Assembly (NCBI GenBank): GCA_025929535.1
Contig: JAICLZ010000038.1
Location: 1 to 38,850, forward strand
Direction of reading: 5' to 3'
Length of the DNA: 38,850 bases
Source: Gemmatimonadaceae bacterium
Lineage (GTDB): Bacteria; Gemmatimonadota; Gemmatimonadetes; Gemmatimonadales; Gemmatimonadaceae
Made by a program: the position numbers and the translations under genes. Within the stretch, counting starts at the first letter, position 1; each line of letters opens with the position of its first letter. Shown here piece after piece: positions 6,645-15,079 of this stretch. The notes beneath the pieces are model-generated. The model was not told where the DNA came from. It saw nothing but the letters and a program-made list of their open reading frames with translations, and searched no databases.

Positions 6645-8930
6645 TTACCACTGCTCCTTGAGTGAGCGCAGCTCTGCATTGCCGAGCGTTTCGGCACCAT
6701 CAGGGCTGACCTCGATCGCGATCTGCTGTCCGGACACGAGCACCCTGTCTCCTACCGCAAAGAGTGCCCGCAGATCCGGGATCGCATCGAGCACCGCGAA
6801 GTATGCCGGCGAGAAGGGCTTGATCTTCACGATCTTCGTCCCCGCCTTGAGGTTGATGTCCGTCCAGCGGTCGTTCCGATGCGCGAAGAGATGATTGCCG
6901 GCCCGCTTCATCGCATCCACGCGGTCCTTCTCCCTCGTGCCTGCGGCGCTTCCGCTACCCGAGATGACGACCTCTTGCAGCAGCAAGGGCTTGTCTAGCG
7001 AGCCGATCGATTTTGCATCGCGCTGCTCGGTCGCGGCTCTGGCGGCCTCGAACTTCGCCGCGGGTGCCGCGAGAGGACTGGATGCCGCCACCTGCTGCTC
7101 CTGCACCAGATATGACGTGAGCTCGGTCGGAATGCCATAGCGCTCGCCGAGCGTGCGCAGCTCATCGTCCACTTCGGGCGATGCGCCGTTCTGACGCCGC
7201 GCGGCGCTCAGCCAGCCGATGCGGCGCGTGGCCCAGAGCCTCGGCACGAACGCATTGTCGCGCTCGTGATCGGGAAAGTCGACCGTCGTCTCCCAATGCA
7301 CGGGGCCCGTGGCGCTCCGCCCGTCGAACGCGAGACGCGCGCGTCCGCTTCCGGAGTACCGCGAGAGGAGCACGAGATCCTGTCCGGCAAAGAGATCGAT
7401 CGGGCCTTCGGGAAGCGCGTGCACGAGCCGCACGCATTCGTTTCCGATTTCCCCGCTTCCGCCGCACCGCACGGCCACGCGGAGGTCGCTGGCGATCGGG
7501 CTGGTGAGTCGCGATGCCACGAGTCCCACGGCGCGCTCGACATCTTCCTCTGGGCGCACGAACTGCGCGGTGCCGTGTCCCTCGAGTGCGAGCTGCTCGA
7601 TGAGCTGCGCGTTCACGTCCGCACCGAGCCCGAAGGTGAACACACGCTGCGAGCCGCGCAGCCGGGCGGCGTGTGCAGCGATTGCCGCGGGATCGCGCTC
7701 GCCAATCGTGGGCTCGCCGTCGGTCACGAAGAGGACGACGGACAGGCGCCCTTCGCTCTGATGCGATGGACGATGCGCATACTCATCGCTGTCGCCTTCG
7801 CGGTTCTCATCCTCGCGCGAGCGCGGCGGCGCCAGCGCGAGCTCGAGCGCGCCGTCGATGTTGGTGCCGCCGTTCGCCTGGAGCTCACTCAGGTAGCGCG
7901 TTGCCGCTGCGATGTTCGCAGGCGTCGCGTCGACGAAGTCATCGCGAAAGGTGCGGACATCGCTCGAGAAGTCGATCATGCGAAAGCGGTCGTTGCGGGA
8001 GAGTGTGCCGAGCAGCTGCTTCCCGGCTGCGCGAGCCTGCTCCATTTTGCGCCCGCTCATCGAGCCGGACACATCGAGCACGAAGGTGATGTCGCGCGGC
8101 ACGGTTGCCGTTTGCCGGGATGGCGGCGTGAGCGTGATCAACGCGAAGCCGTCCTCGGAGCCCGGCGCATTCGCGAGCACGGAGATCGCGGCGCGATCCG
8201 TACGCGACGTGGGGATCAGAATGGTCACCGCGGCCCCTTCGCCGCCCACATCGACCACGCACTGCGAGCCGGAGCTCGAGCGCGACTGCAGCTCCTGAGT
8301 TGGCGAGTACGCGTTGCATCGACCGGGGTTCGGGTAGCGCAGCGTGAACGACGATTCGCGCGCATCGTGCGTGTCCGTACCCGACGCCACGAGTGTGCGC
8401 CCGCTGCCGCGCTGATAGTCGACGCGAATCGCGTCACCCTCGCGCGGGGCGATCACCTGGAAGCGAAGCACAACGCGCTTCTCTTCACCGGGATTGATCG
8501 GAAAGATGCGCGCGCGCAGCAGTCCGTAGCCCATCCACTCGACGAGCGCGGGATCGCGCTGGCGGCGCACGATCTCCTCGTAGGTGGAGCGCGCGCGCGC
8601 CGCATCCATGATCTCGCCGCTCATGAGCTGCCCGTTGATCGAGAGCTGGAGCTCCTGAAAGGCGGCGCCGGCGGGAAGCGGATACATGTAGTCCGCCTCC
8701 TGCACGGTTGCGCCGCGATTGCGGAACGTCTCCTCCACCTCATAGCGGAGCACGTGATCGGCGAGCGTCGCGCGCACGTTGCTCGACGTGCGCTCGAGCG
8801 CGACGGGCGGCGCGATGCACCTGTCCAGGCACACGGGTGGCCGAATCGGTGGACGGGGAATGATCCATCCCTGGGCGAGCAGTGCCGTGGGAAAGGCGAG
8901 GTGAAAAACGAACAGGGCCGGGGCGCGCAT
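6645..8930 (-). CDS. Exported VIT-vWA domain protein
   Basis: A 761-residue protein with a signal peptide (residues 1-20), a VIT domain (about 42-165, containing YMYPLPAGAAF and ARSTYEEIVRRQRDPALVEW) and a von Willebrand A domain (about 280-475) with a complete MIDAS start, DVSGSMS (Asp286, Ser288, Ser290), and VTDGEPT with Asp404. Proteins of this plan resemble inter-alpha-trypsin-inhibitor heavy chains and probably bind proteins through a metal ion at the envelope. After about residue 610 comes an Ala-rich linker, then LQEVVISGSG (651-660) and a 100-residue tail. The ATG at 8930 has an AGAGGAGA site at good spacing. It is first in the operon with the sigma and anti-sigma genes. Confidence 0.88.
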   Translation of the reverse strand: MRAPALFVFHLAFPTALLAQGWIIPRPPIRPPVCLDRCIAPPVALERTSSNVRATLADHVLRYEVEETFRNRGATVQEADYMYPLPAGAAFQELQLSINGQLMSGEIMDAARARSTYEEIVRRQRDPALVEWMGYGLLRARIFPINPGEEKRVVLRFQVIAPREGDAIRVDYQRGSGRTLVASGTDTHDARESSFTLRYPNPGRCNAYSPTQELQSRSSSGSQCVVDVGGEGAAVTILIPTSRTDRAAISVLANAPGSEDGFALITLTPPSRQTATVPRDITFVLDVSGSMSGRKMEQARAAGKQLLGTLSRNDRFRMIDFSSDVRTFRDDFVDATPANIAAATRYLSELQANGGTNIDGALELALAPPRSREDENREGDSDEYAHRPSHQSEGRLSVVLFVTDGEPTIGERDPAAIAAHAARLRGSQRVFTFGLGADVNAQLIEQLALEGHGTAQFVRPEEDVERAVGLVASRLTSPIASDLRVAVRCGGSGEIGNECVRLVHALPEGPIDLFAGQDLVLLSRYSGSGRARLAFDGRSATGPVHWETTVDFPDHERDNAFVPRLWATRRIGWLSAARRQNGASPEVDDELRTLGERYGIPTELTSYLVQEQQVAASSPLAAPAAKFEAARAATEQRDAKSIGSLDKPLLLQEVVISGSGSAAGTREKDRVDAMKRAGNHLFAHRNDRWTDINLKAGTKIVKIKPFSPAYFAVLDAIPDLRALFAVGDRVLVSGQQIAIEVSPDGAETLGNAELRSLKEQW

Positions 8931-9013
8931 GGGTAGTCTCCTCTGGGTCGAGAAGGAGACGCCGGCCGCGCGCGAACTTGCACACGCGGGCGTCGAGCCC
9001 CTGAAAACGGGGG

Positions 9014-9051
9014 TTGACGAGCGACGATCATTCATATAACATGTGGGTTAT
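9014..9051 (+). promoter_or_regulatory. Promoter and operator of the arsR-like operon
   Basis: TTGACG (9014-9019) and TATAAC (9035-9040) make a -35/-10 pair with 15 bp between them (16 if GTTGAC is used). The -10 box is part of the inverted repeat ATAAC-ATGTGG-GTTAT (9036-9051), which also covers the start region. GGTTATG recurs 13 bases later (9059-9067 region). The layout suits repression by the ArsR-type product of the gene itself. Confidence 0.55.
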
Positions 9052-9448
9052 GCAACCGCATGGTTATGTACGATCGTCACCCGCGCGCCTCGACGCCGTG
9101 TTCGCCGCCCTCGCCGATCCCACGCGACGCGCCATCCTCGCGCGCCTCGCGTCGGGTGAGGCATCGGTGGCGGAGCTCGCGAAGCCGTTCGCGATGAGCC
9201 AGCCCGCCATCTCGAAGCACCTCAAGGTGCTCGAGCGCGCCGGGCTCGTCTCGCACACCACGCGCGCGCAGCAGCGTCCCCGTCGCATCGAAGCCGAGCC
9301 GCTCGCCGAAGCGACAGCGTGGCTCGAGCGTTATCGCGAGCTCTGGGAGAGCAACTTCCTCCGTCTCGACGATCTGCTCGAGGGGCTCAAGGCCTCGAGT
9401 ACGAGCACGGCCAAGAAAACCCCGCCCACGAAACGAAAGAGGAGATAG
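9050..9448 (+). CDS. ArsR-family winged-helix regulator
   Basis: A 132-residue regulator of the ArsR subfamily that usually sits with SRPBCC genes. LDAVFAALADPTRRAILARL opens the winged-helix domain (about residues 14-33), and the recognition helix is in MSQPAISKHLKVLERAGLV. There is no cysteine cluster, so it is unlikely to be a metal sensor. The tail is very basic (KKTPPTKRKRR). Starts at 9014, 9041 and 9050 are possible; the promoter at 9014-9040 would begin the transcript around 9047, which favours the ATG at 9050 and a nearly leaderless message. It is followed after 3 bp by the VOC gene. Confidence 0.9.
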   Translation: MQPHGYVRSSPARLDAVFAALADPTRRAILARLASGEASVAELAKPFAMSQPAISKHLKVLERAGLVSHTTRAQQRPRRIEAEPLAEATAWLERYRELWESNFLRLDDLLEGLKASSTSTAKKTPPTKRKRR

Positions 9449-9451
9449 TCG

Positions 9452-9859
9452 ATGCCGGCAATGGAGTGGAAGCTCGAGCTCGTACCGATTCCCGTCTCCG
9501 ACGTGGACGCCGCAAAGCGCTTCTACATCGAGAAGATGGGCTTCACGCTGGATCACGATGTCGCGCCGAACGCGCACTTCCGAGTCGTGCAACTCACGCC
9601 TCCGGGCTCGGCCTGCTCGATCTGCTTCGGCCGCGGAATCGTGAAAACGGAACCGGGCTCGGTGCAGGGGCTGCATCTCGTCGTCACCGACATTCACGCC
9701 GCGCGCGCGCAGCTCGTCGAGCGCGGCGTCGAGGCGAGCGACGTGCAGGAGCTCGGCGCCGGAATCTTCTTCGTCTTCCTGAAGGACCCGGATGGCAATA
9801 GCTGGGCGATCCAGCACATCGCCCCGGGAGCCCGCGGTGCAAAAGGTGGCCAGCCATGA
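9452..9859 (+). CDS. VOC (glyoxalase-fold) family protein
   Basis: A 135-residue protein with a single vicinal-oxygen-chelate domain: LELVPIPVSDVDAAKRFY opens the first beta-alpha module, and LKDPDGNSWAIQ near the end is the typical closing strand. Members include glyoxalases, dioxygenases and antibiotic-binding proteins, and a single domain of this kind usually dimerises. The substrate cannot be read from sequence. It begins 3 bp after the ArsR gene, and its last four bases overlap the ATG of the SRPBCC gene (ATGA), so all three are one operon. Confidence 0.88.
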   Translation: MPAMEWKLELVPIPVSDVDAAKRFYIEKMGFTLDHDVAPNAHFRVVQLTPPGSACSICFGRGIVKTEPGSVQGLHLVVTDIHAARAQLVERGVEASDVQELGAGIFFVFLKDPDGNSWAIQHIAPGARGAKGGQP

Positions 9860-10350
9860 AGAACAGCGGCAATCTCACGGTCACGACGCCGAGCGATCGC
9901 GAGATCGCGATGGCGCGCGTGTTCGATGCACCCCGGCATTTGGTCTTCGACGCGTACACGAGGCCGGAGCTCGTGCGCCGCTGGCTCGGCGTCTTCGGCG
10001 GCTGGACGTTCGCCGTCTGCGAGATCGATCTGATGGTGGGCGGCACGTACCGCTATCTGTGGAACGGACCGGAGGGCGCGACGCTCGGCATCCGCGGCAC
10101 CTTCATGGAGATCGAGCGCAACGCGCGCATCGTGTGCACCGAGCGCTTCGACCCGCCCTTCGATCACGGTGAAGCGATCGACACCGTCACCTTCATCGAG
10201 CACGCGGGCAAGACCACACTCACCATCACCGTGCTCGCCCCCTCGAAGGAAGCGCGCGACGGGATGCTCCAGTCGGGAATGGCCGACGGCGTGACCGCGA
10301 GCTTCGACAACCTGGATGGCGTGCTCGCTTCACAGACGCCGTCGGAGTGA
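9856..10350 (+). CDS. SRPBCC (AHSA1-like) domain protein
   Basis: A 164-residue protein of the START/Bet v1-like SRPBCC superfamily, AHSA1 branch. Typical segments are IAMARVFDAPRHLVFDAYTR (about 17-36), VRRWLGVFGGW, then GGTYRYLWNGPEG and GTFMEIERNARIVCTERFD. The fold makes a deep hydrophobic pocket; the ligand is unknown. ArsR-VOC-SRPBCC clusters are common in soil bacteria, and the regulator probably responds to whatever the two small proteins bind or alter. Translation is coupled to the VOC gene by the ATGA overlap. Confidence 0.9.
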   Translation: MKNSGNLTVTTPSDREIAMARVFDAPRHLVFDAYTRPELVRRWLGVFGGWTFAVCEIDLMVGGTYRYLWNGPEGATLGIRGTFMEIERNARIVCTERFDPPFDHGEAIDTVTFIEHAGKTTLTITVLAPSKEARDGMLQSGMADGVTASFDNLDGVLASQTPSE

Positions 10351-10368
10351 GCCGAGGACTCGTGCACT

Positions 10369-10857
10369 GACGGACCGAACGGACACGAACGGACACCAAC
10401 GGCTGAAGCGTCGGCTCGGACCCGCGCTCGGCGAGTACGCTGCGCCTGGAGAGCGGGATGTTTTTGGTTGGCAACTGAAGCAGCTGCAGGGACGCTCTCC
10501 CCTGCCGTTTCCAGTCAAAAATCAGTTGCTTCTCTCCCGAGCGAGCATCATGCCGAGGGGATCGTAGCGGTTTCGCCGTCTCCGTTCGATCCGTTTTCAA
10601 TCCGTTTTTTCATCCGTATCTCAAAAATGTAAGAGCCAGCCCGAGCGGCTGTTCCGTTCTGGGCAGGCGCGCACGACTCAAGCATCAACAATTCTTTGAA
10701 TACAGATTGAACGAACTTGACGGATGAGAAAACGGATTGTGACGGGGCTCGGCGATGGGGCGGGTCGCATGGCGAGTGGTGCTTCTTTGGTTGGCAAGCG
10801 AAGCAACTGAAGGGTTTACGAGCTCACTACGCCTCGTTGCCCACACCCATCAGTGAT
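10369..10857 (-). repeat. Intergenic repeat family, copy A (inverted partner of copy B)
   Basis: This fills the 499-bp gap between the SRPBCC and HD-GYP genes. Read on the minus strand it has the same order as copy B: a box with TTGCTTCGCTTGCCAACC (10770-10815), ATCCGT-type words (10696-10740), a hairpin core (stem 10639-10664), the inverted ACGGAT words (10577-10620), a block with GACTGGAAACGGCAGGGG (10500-10550), a second CCAACC box (10441-10490), and GTCCGTTCGT tandem words (10369-10403). The inner end runs through GAGCTCACT and TGCCCACACCCATCA and covers the last codons of the HD-GYP gene. I see no convincing gene in it. The hairpin may end transcription of the operon. Confidence 0.85.
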
Positions 10858-12262
10858 GGATCGCCTCGTCGGGGATCGCGACCAGCTGGGCCGTCGGCGT
10901 CTTGATGCGGGTGTCGCGGTCGATTTCCGTGATCTGCGGCTCCAGGCGGCGCATCATCTGCGTGAATGACGTGGCGATCTCCGTCTCGAATTCGCGCCCC
11001 GCGCGCTCGTCGATGAACACGAGTGCGCGACCCGGCGGATACGGCTGCCGGTGTGCGCGCTCGATGCGCAGCGCGTTGTAGACGCTGCACACGCGCACCA
11101 GCTTGCTCGCGTAGTGCGTCGGCCGCCGGAAGAGCCGGTTCGGGTAGCCCGTGCCATCCGGACGCAGATGATGTTCGTACGCGACGCACGCCGCGAGCTC
11201 CTGCCGGCGGTCGCTCGAGAGAATGATCCGCGCGCCCTCGGTCGTGTGGCGCTCGATCACCGTGCGCTCCTCCACCGTGAGCTCGATGGGCTTGAGCAGA
11301 AGATCGCGCGGAATGCGCGCCATGCCGAGATCGTGCAGGAGCGCCGCCATCCCGAACTCGTGCACGTCGCGGCTGCCCAGCCCCAGAAACTCCGCCAGCG
11401 CCATCGTCAGCACGGCGACGTTGATCGAATGGATCGCGTTGTACGGGTCCGATGCCTTGAGTCGCAGGAGCGGGATGATCATCGCGCTCGAGCCCTTCAT
11501 CGCGACGGTGAGCGAGCGCACGACCGCGTCCGCCTCGACCAGCGGCACCTTGTCCGCTGTCGTGACCTGCTCGTACATCCACGTGACGGCGCCCGCCTCC
11601 TCATCCAGTCCGAACGGCAGCCCGACACCATCGGCGGGTGTGTGCGGGCCGCTGGCACCGCTGCCACCGCCGCCACCGCTTCCACCTCTTCCACCTACGC
11701 CACGCCCTCGCCCGCGCCCACTCCCGCCACCCGCACCGGGCGTTCCGCTCCCCGGCGTGCCCGCGCCGCGAAGCTCACCATCCGCAATGCTCCCTCCGCC
11801 ACCCTCACCCCAATCCAGGCTTGCCTCCTCGGCCTCATCCCGCACCATCACCGCGCCGAACTTGATGCTGTGCCGCTTCGACGTGTGCGAGGATCGGTCC
11901 TTGACGGTCCCCTCCGCGCCACTCTGCACGATCCGCTTCAGCACGTCCGCGAGAAACTCCTCGTACTCCTCACGGTCCACACCCACGCCGAACTCCAGCC
12001 GCTGCACGCCGACACCCGCGAGCTTCTCCGCCCATGGCCAGTCCTTCATGTCGTGCATCGGCGTCTGGCCGTAGATCACGTCCGTTCCGATGAACGAGAA
12101 CTGCGGAAGCGGATTCTCCTTCTGCAGCTCCACGAGATGCTGGTACGATGCATCCACCGCGCGCCCCCACGTCGGATGCTCGCGCGGATAGAGCATCATC
12201 GTCGACAGGCTTTGCGCGAGCGACGACAGATATTTCACGGGGCTGCCCGAGGCGCTGCTCAC
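10850..12262 (-). CDS. HD-GYP domain protein, copy 1, with glycine-rich insertion
   Basis: A 470-residue cytoplasmic protein. Residues 8-110 form a domain (YPREHPTWGRAVDASYQHL, then WAEKLAGVGVQRLEFGVGVD) that resembles the N-termini of the neighbouring HEAT proteins. A Gly/Arg-rich run follows (about 153-204). Residues 265-445 are an HD-GYP domain, a family that hydrolyses cyclic di-GMP: His278, HD (310-311), His339, EHH (363-365) and DGTGYP (369-374) are present. The later Asp pair expected in DVxDAL reads SVYNAL (393-398), so one metal ligand seems lost. The GTG at 12262 overlaps the TGA of the HEAT gene (GTGA). A longer open frame upstream lies inside that gene and was not used. Confidence 0.85.
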   Translation of the reverse strand: MSSASGSPVKYLSSLAQSLSTMMLYPREHPTWGRAVDASYQHLVELQKENPLPQFSFIGTDVIYGQTPMHDMKDWPWAEKLAGVGVQRLEFGVGVDREEYEEFLADVLKRIVQSGAEGTVKDRSSHTSKRHSIKFGAVMVRDEAEEASLDWGEGGGGSIADGELRGAGTPGSGTPGAGGGSGRGRGRGVGGRGGSGGGGGSGASGPHTPADGVGLPFGLDEEAGAVTWMYEQVTTADKVPLVEADAVVRSLTVAMKGSSAMIIPLLRLKASDPYNAIHSINVAVLTMALAEFLGLGSRDVHEFGMAALLHDLGMARIPRDLLLKPIELTVEERTVIERHTTEGARIILSSDRRQELAACVAYEHHLRPDGTGYPNRLFRRPTHYASKLVRVCSVYNALRIERAHRQPYPPGRALVFIDERAGREFETEIATSFTQMMRRLEPQITEIDRDTRIKTPTAQLVAIPDEAIHH

Positions 12263-14367
12263 GGCCCCCTCGAGCGAATCGCATTCTGCACCGCGGAATC
12301 CGGATCGCGCTCCGCGAGCGACAACACCTTGATCGCCTGCGGCTCCTGCGCCCAGCTCCACGCGAGCGCCGAGAGTGCGGCGAGCATCGGCTGGCTCTTG
12401 GGGGCGAGCTTGCGCCCGAAGAACCACGTGCGCTTTCTCGACAGCGCCGACTTGACCAGCACATCCAGCACGACCGGCAGGCGAACGGGCGCGATCACGC
12501 GGATCGCGAGCACCGCCATCATGCCGTCGAGCGAGCGCTGGTCCAGTCGCTCCGTCAACACGCCAACTGCCTCGCGCGGACACCCGCCCTCGAGCGCAGC
12601 GTTGAGCGCCGCGCGTACGATGCGCTCATCGCTGTCCGACACCGCGAGCGGGATCGCCTCCGCGCGCGTGGCGGGATCGCGTAGCAGCAGCGCGTAGGCC
12701 TCGCGGCGCACGCGCGGATCCGGATGCTTCGCGTAGGGAAGCGCGCTGAAGTCCTTCGGCCACGTCTCCAGTCGCGCCATCAGCAACAGCAGATTGCGCT
12801 GCACGTACCACGGAGCGCCCGGCAGCCGCACCACCACCGCATTCCCCACCTCCGGTCCGAGCTGCGCGAGCATCTCGAACAGACGCCACCGCGCCGTGCG
12901 ATCATCCTCGAGCTCCAGCGCATCCAGCAGGGCGCTTGCCGCCGGAAAGCCCACGCGCGCGACGAGCCGGTACAACACCTCGAAGTCGATCGGCCTGTCG
13001 CGCAGCAGCCGCCGAATCGTTCCCGTGTTGTCGAGATGCCGCCGCAGCGTCCACACCACCGAGTTCGTCTCGGGAGTCTGATCCACGATCGCCAGCAGCG
13101 CCGAGATGCGCCCCGCCTTCACCATCTCCGCCACCGCGTGCTTCGCCGTCGCGCCGAACAGCTCCACCTCCAGCGACATCTGCACGATGTACTCGTCGTT
13201 CACATCCCACTGGCCGGAGCTGGCTGGTGCATTCGTCGCCGGCTCGGCGATCAGCTGCTCGAGCGTCTGCCAATAGCTCTCTTCCGGCAGCGCCGCCGCG
13301 CCGTCCCAGTCATCGATGAGCTGCCGCATGTTCTCGCGGAGCGCCGTGTCCGCCTTCTCACGCCGATTGGGCGATCCCTTTTCCGAATGCTTGGCGAGCT
13401 TCGTCAGGAGGAGCAGCAGCGCCTCCGACATCGTGTGCTCCGATGCGCTGGCGACTGCCTTTGCGAGATCGAGCACCGTGTCGGCGGCGAGCGTGTGCGA
13501 TGCGTTGAGCAGGAATTGCCGCCGCTGCGCACCGGGGCTCGTGCGCTTGAGAATCTGCTGCAGCGTCTCGGGCGAGAGCGCAGTCACGAGCTTCGACACC
13601 TTTCGCTTGAGCGCACCCGACGCCTGGCCGCCCTTCGCCTTGATCTCGTCCATGAACTGGCCGAAGAAGGCGACGATGCCCTTGTCGAACTCGGGATCGC
13701 GCTCGTGTCGCTCGATCGCGCTCGCCAATGCGAGCGGATCCATCGGCGTGTCGGGCGTCAGCGTCGCGTCGCTCTCACCCGTGCGAGCTCCAGTGCCATC
13801 GCCTCCGCCACCGTTGCCGTTCCCGCCATAGAGCGATGCGCTGGCGAGCTTTCCCCACAGCTGCGCCGCCCACCCGGCGCGCTGCTCCGACGTCTGGTCA
13901 TCCACATCCTGCTGCAGCTCGAGCTGGTCGTACGTGAGCGGAAAGAGTCGCACGTGCTGCCACTCGCGCGGCGCCTCCTCGCGTCCGCTCTGCGGCGTCT
14001 CGCGCGCGATCACCGCGAGCACCTCCTGCAGCTCGGACTCCTGCACACCCTCGTACAGGCGGATCGCGCCGATCTCCCGCCGAAAGAGCTTGTGCGCGAG
14101 ATCGCGCGTCACCGTGTGCGCCGGATCCGTGGGCGCGCCATCGATCACGAGATGATTGCGCGCGACCGCGATCGCGATCATCTGCCGCTCCGACAGCGCG
14201 AGCGTCAGTCGCCGCGTGAGCCCGGATACCGCGGACTCGAGCAGCGGATGCCCATTCGGATACATCGAATACTTGTGCAGCCCGACCGACAGCTCGACCA
14301 TGAGGTCGGCCATGTCGCGGCTCAGCGCATCCGTGGGCGTACTGGTGCTGACCTGCGGGGCTGGCAC
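12259..14367 (-). CDS. HEAT-like repeat protein, copy 1, partner of HD-GYP copy 1
   Basis: A 702-residue, mostly helical protein with no signal peptide or membrane segment. The first 125 residues (LMVELSVGLHKYSMYPNGHP, then LAHKLFRREIGAIRLYEGV) match the N-terminal domain of the HD-GYP neighbours. A Gly/Asn-rich loop lies near 180-200. From about residue 400 the sequence runs as HEAT-like helix pairs, such as APWYVQRNLLLLMARLETWP, HPDPRVRREAYALLLRDP and SDERIVRAALNAALEGG. HEAT solenoids bind other proteins. It is the first gene of the operon, overlaps the HD-GYP gene by four bases, and has a close paralogue at 16435-18525. Function is unknown; a scaffold or regulator for the HD-GYP partner is an inference. 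Confidence 0.82.
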   Translation of the reverse strand: MPAPQVSTSTPTDALSRDMADLMVELSVGLHKYSMYPNGHPLLESAVSGLTRRLTLALSERQMIAIAVARNHLVIDGAPTDPAHTVTRDLAHKLFRREIGAIRLYEGVQESELQEVLAVIARETPQSGREEAPREWQHVRLFPLTYDQLELQQDVDDQTSEQRAGWAAQLWGKLASASLYGGNGNGGGGDGTGARTGESDATLTPDTPMDPLALASAIERHERDPEFDKGIVAFFGQFMDEIKAKGGQASGALKRKVSKLVTALSPETLQQILKRTSPGAQRRQFLLNASHTLAADTVLDLAKAVASASEHTMSEALLLLLTKLAKHSEKGSPNRREKADTALRENMRQLIDDWDGAAALPEESYWQTLEQLIAEPATNAPASSGQWDVNDEYIVQMSLEVELFGATAKHAVAEMVKAGRISALLAIVDQTPETNSVVWTLRRHLDNTGTIRRLLRDRPIDFEVLYRLVARVGFPAASALLDALELEDDRTARWRLFEMLAQLGPEVGNAVVVRLPGAPWYVQRNLLLLMARLETWPKDFSALPYAKHPDPRVRREAYALLLRDPATRAEAIPLAVSDSDERIVRAALNAALEGGCPREAVGVLTERLDQRSLDGMMAVLAIRVIAPVRLPVVLDVLVKSALSRKRTWFFGRKLAPKSQPMLAALSALAWSWAQEPQAIKVLSLAERDPDSAVQNAIRSRGP

Positions 14368-14465
14368 GGGCGTCGAGGGGGATCGAAGAATGGAGGCTGG
14401 CCGTCGCCAACCCCTCCGAATACGACAGCCACACCCCTCGCTACGTCACGGGCAAATCGCCCGGA

Positions 14466-14944
14466 ATCAGTGATGGGTGTGGGCAGCGAGGCGCAGTGAG
14501 CTCATAGAACCTTCAGTTGCTTCGCTTGCCAACCAAAGAAATGCCGCTCGCCATGCACACCGCCCCAACGCCGAGCAGCGATCGATCCGTTTTCTCATCC
14601 GTCAAATCCGTTCCATTCGTATTTTCACAATTGTTGATGCCTGAATCGTGCGCACCTGCCCAGAACGGCAACGGCCGCTCGGGCCGGCTCTTACATTATT
14701 GAGATACGGATAACAAACGGATTGAAACGAATTGAACGGAGACGGCAAAACTCCACGGTTTCCGTCGTCATCGCGCGGGAGCAAAGACAACCGACTCTTG
14801 ACTGGAAACGGCAGGGGAGGAGCATCCCTGCCGCTGCTTCCGTTGCCAACCAAAAACATCCCGCTCCCCAGGCGCAGCGTCCTCACCGAGCACGGCTCCG
14901 AGCAGACGCTTTTTCCGTTCGTGTCCGTTCTGTCCGTTGGTGTC
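14466..14944 (+). repeat. Intergenic repeat family, copy B (inverted partner of copy A)
   Basis: This is the main content of the 836-bp gap between the two HEAT/HD-GYP operons. Order on the plus strand: TGATGGGTGTGGGCA and GTGAGCTCAT (14471-14504), a CCAACC box (14511-14556), words ATCCGT at 14585, 14597 and 14606 plus ATTCGT at 14615, a hairpin core (stem 14658-14684), inverted words ACGGAT at 14706 and 14717, ACGAAT at 14727 and ACGGAG at 14736, a block ending ACTGGAAACGGCAGGGG (14777-14816), a second CCAACC box (14834-14872), and CCGTT tandem words (14913-14942). The two CCAACC boxes are about 323 bp apart, so this is about 1.3 units of a tandem repeat. Confidence 0.85.
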
Positions 14945-15079
14945 GTCTCATCCAACGCAGTTGACCTTTCGAGTCGCGCGCGCCTGACCACAAGGGCAAG
15001 AACAAGGGCAACGGCAACCGGGGAACGTCCACACAAACGGAGCTGACGGACACAGACGGAAGCGGCGGCAACCCTGACC
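14945..15079. other. Non-coding spacer between repeat copies
   Basis: The stretch holds an AAGGGCAAGAACAAGGGCAA direct repeat (around 14991-15010) and further ACGGA words (15042-15060) that look like worn pieces of the same repeat family. I see no gene. Confidence 0.5.

Noticed and set aside
7266..8936. 556-codon plus-strand open frame
   Set aside because: Lies antisense over the VIT-vWA gene; the product is Arg/His/Ala-rich with no domain, as expected for a shadow frame in GC-rich DNA.
11051..14499. Two long plus-strand open frames (11051-12697 and 12724-14499)
   Set aside because: Mirror frames of the HEAT and HD-GYP genes; composition is Arg/His/Leu-rich and no start or domain supports them.
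10369..14944. Insertion sequence or composite transposon
   Set aside because: The inverted repeats look transposon-like, but no transposase frame exists inside them or between them and no target duplication could be seen.
14945..15079. Integron attC-type sites
   Set aside because: The hairpins lack the paired R-box/L-box layout of attC sites, and no integrase or cassette genes are present.
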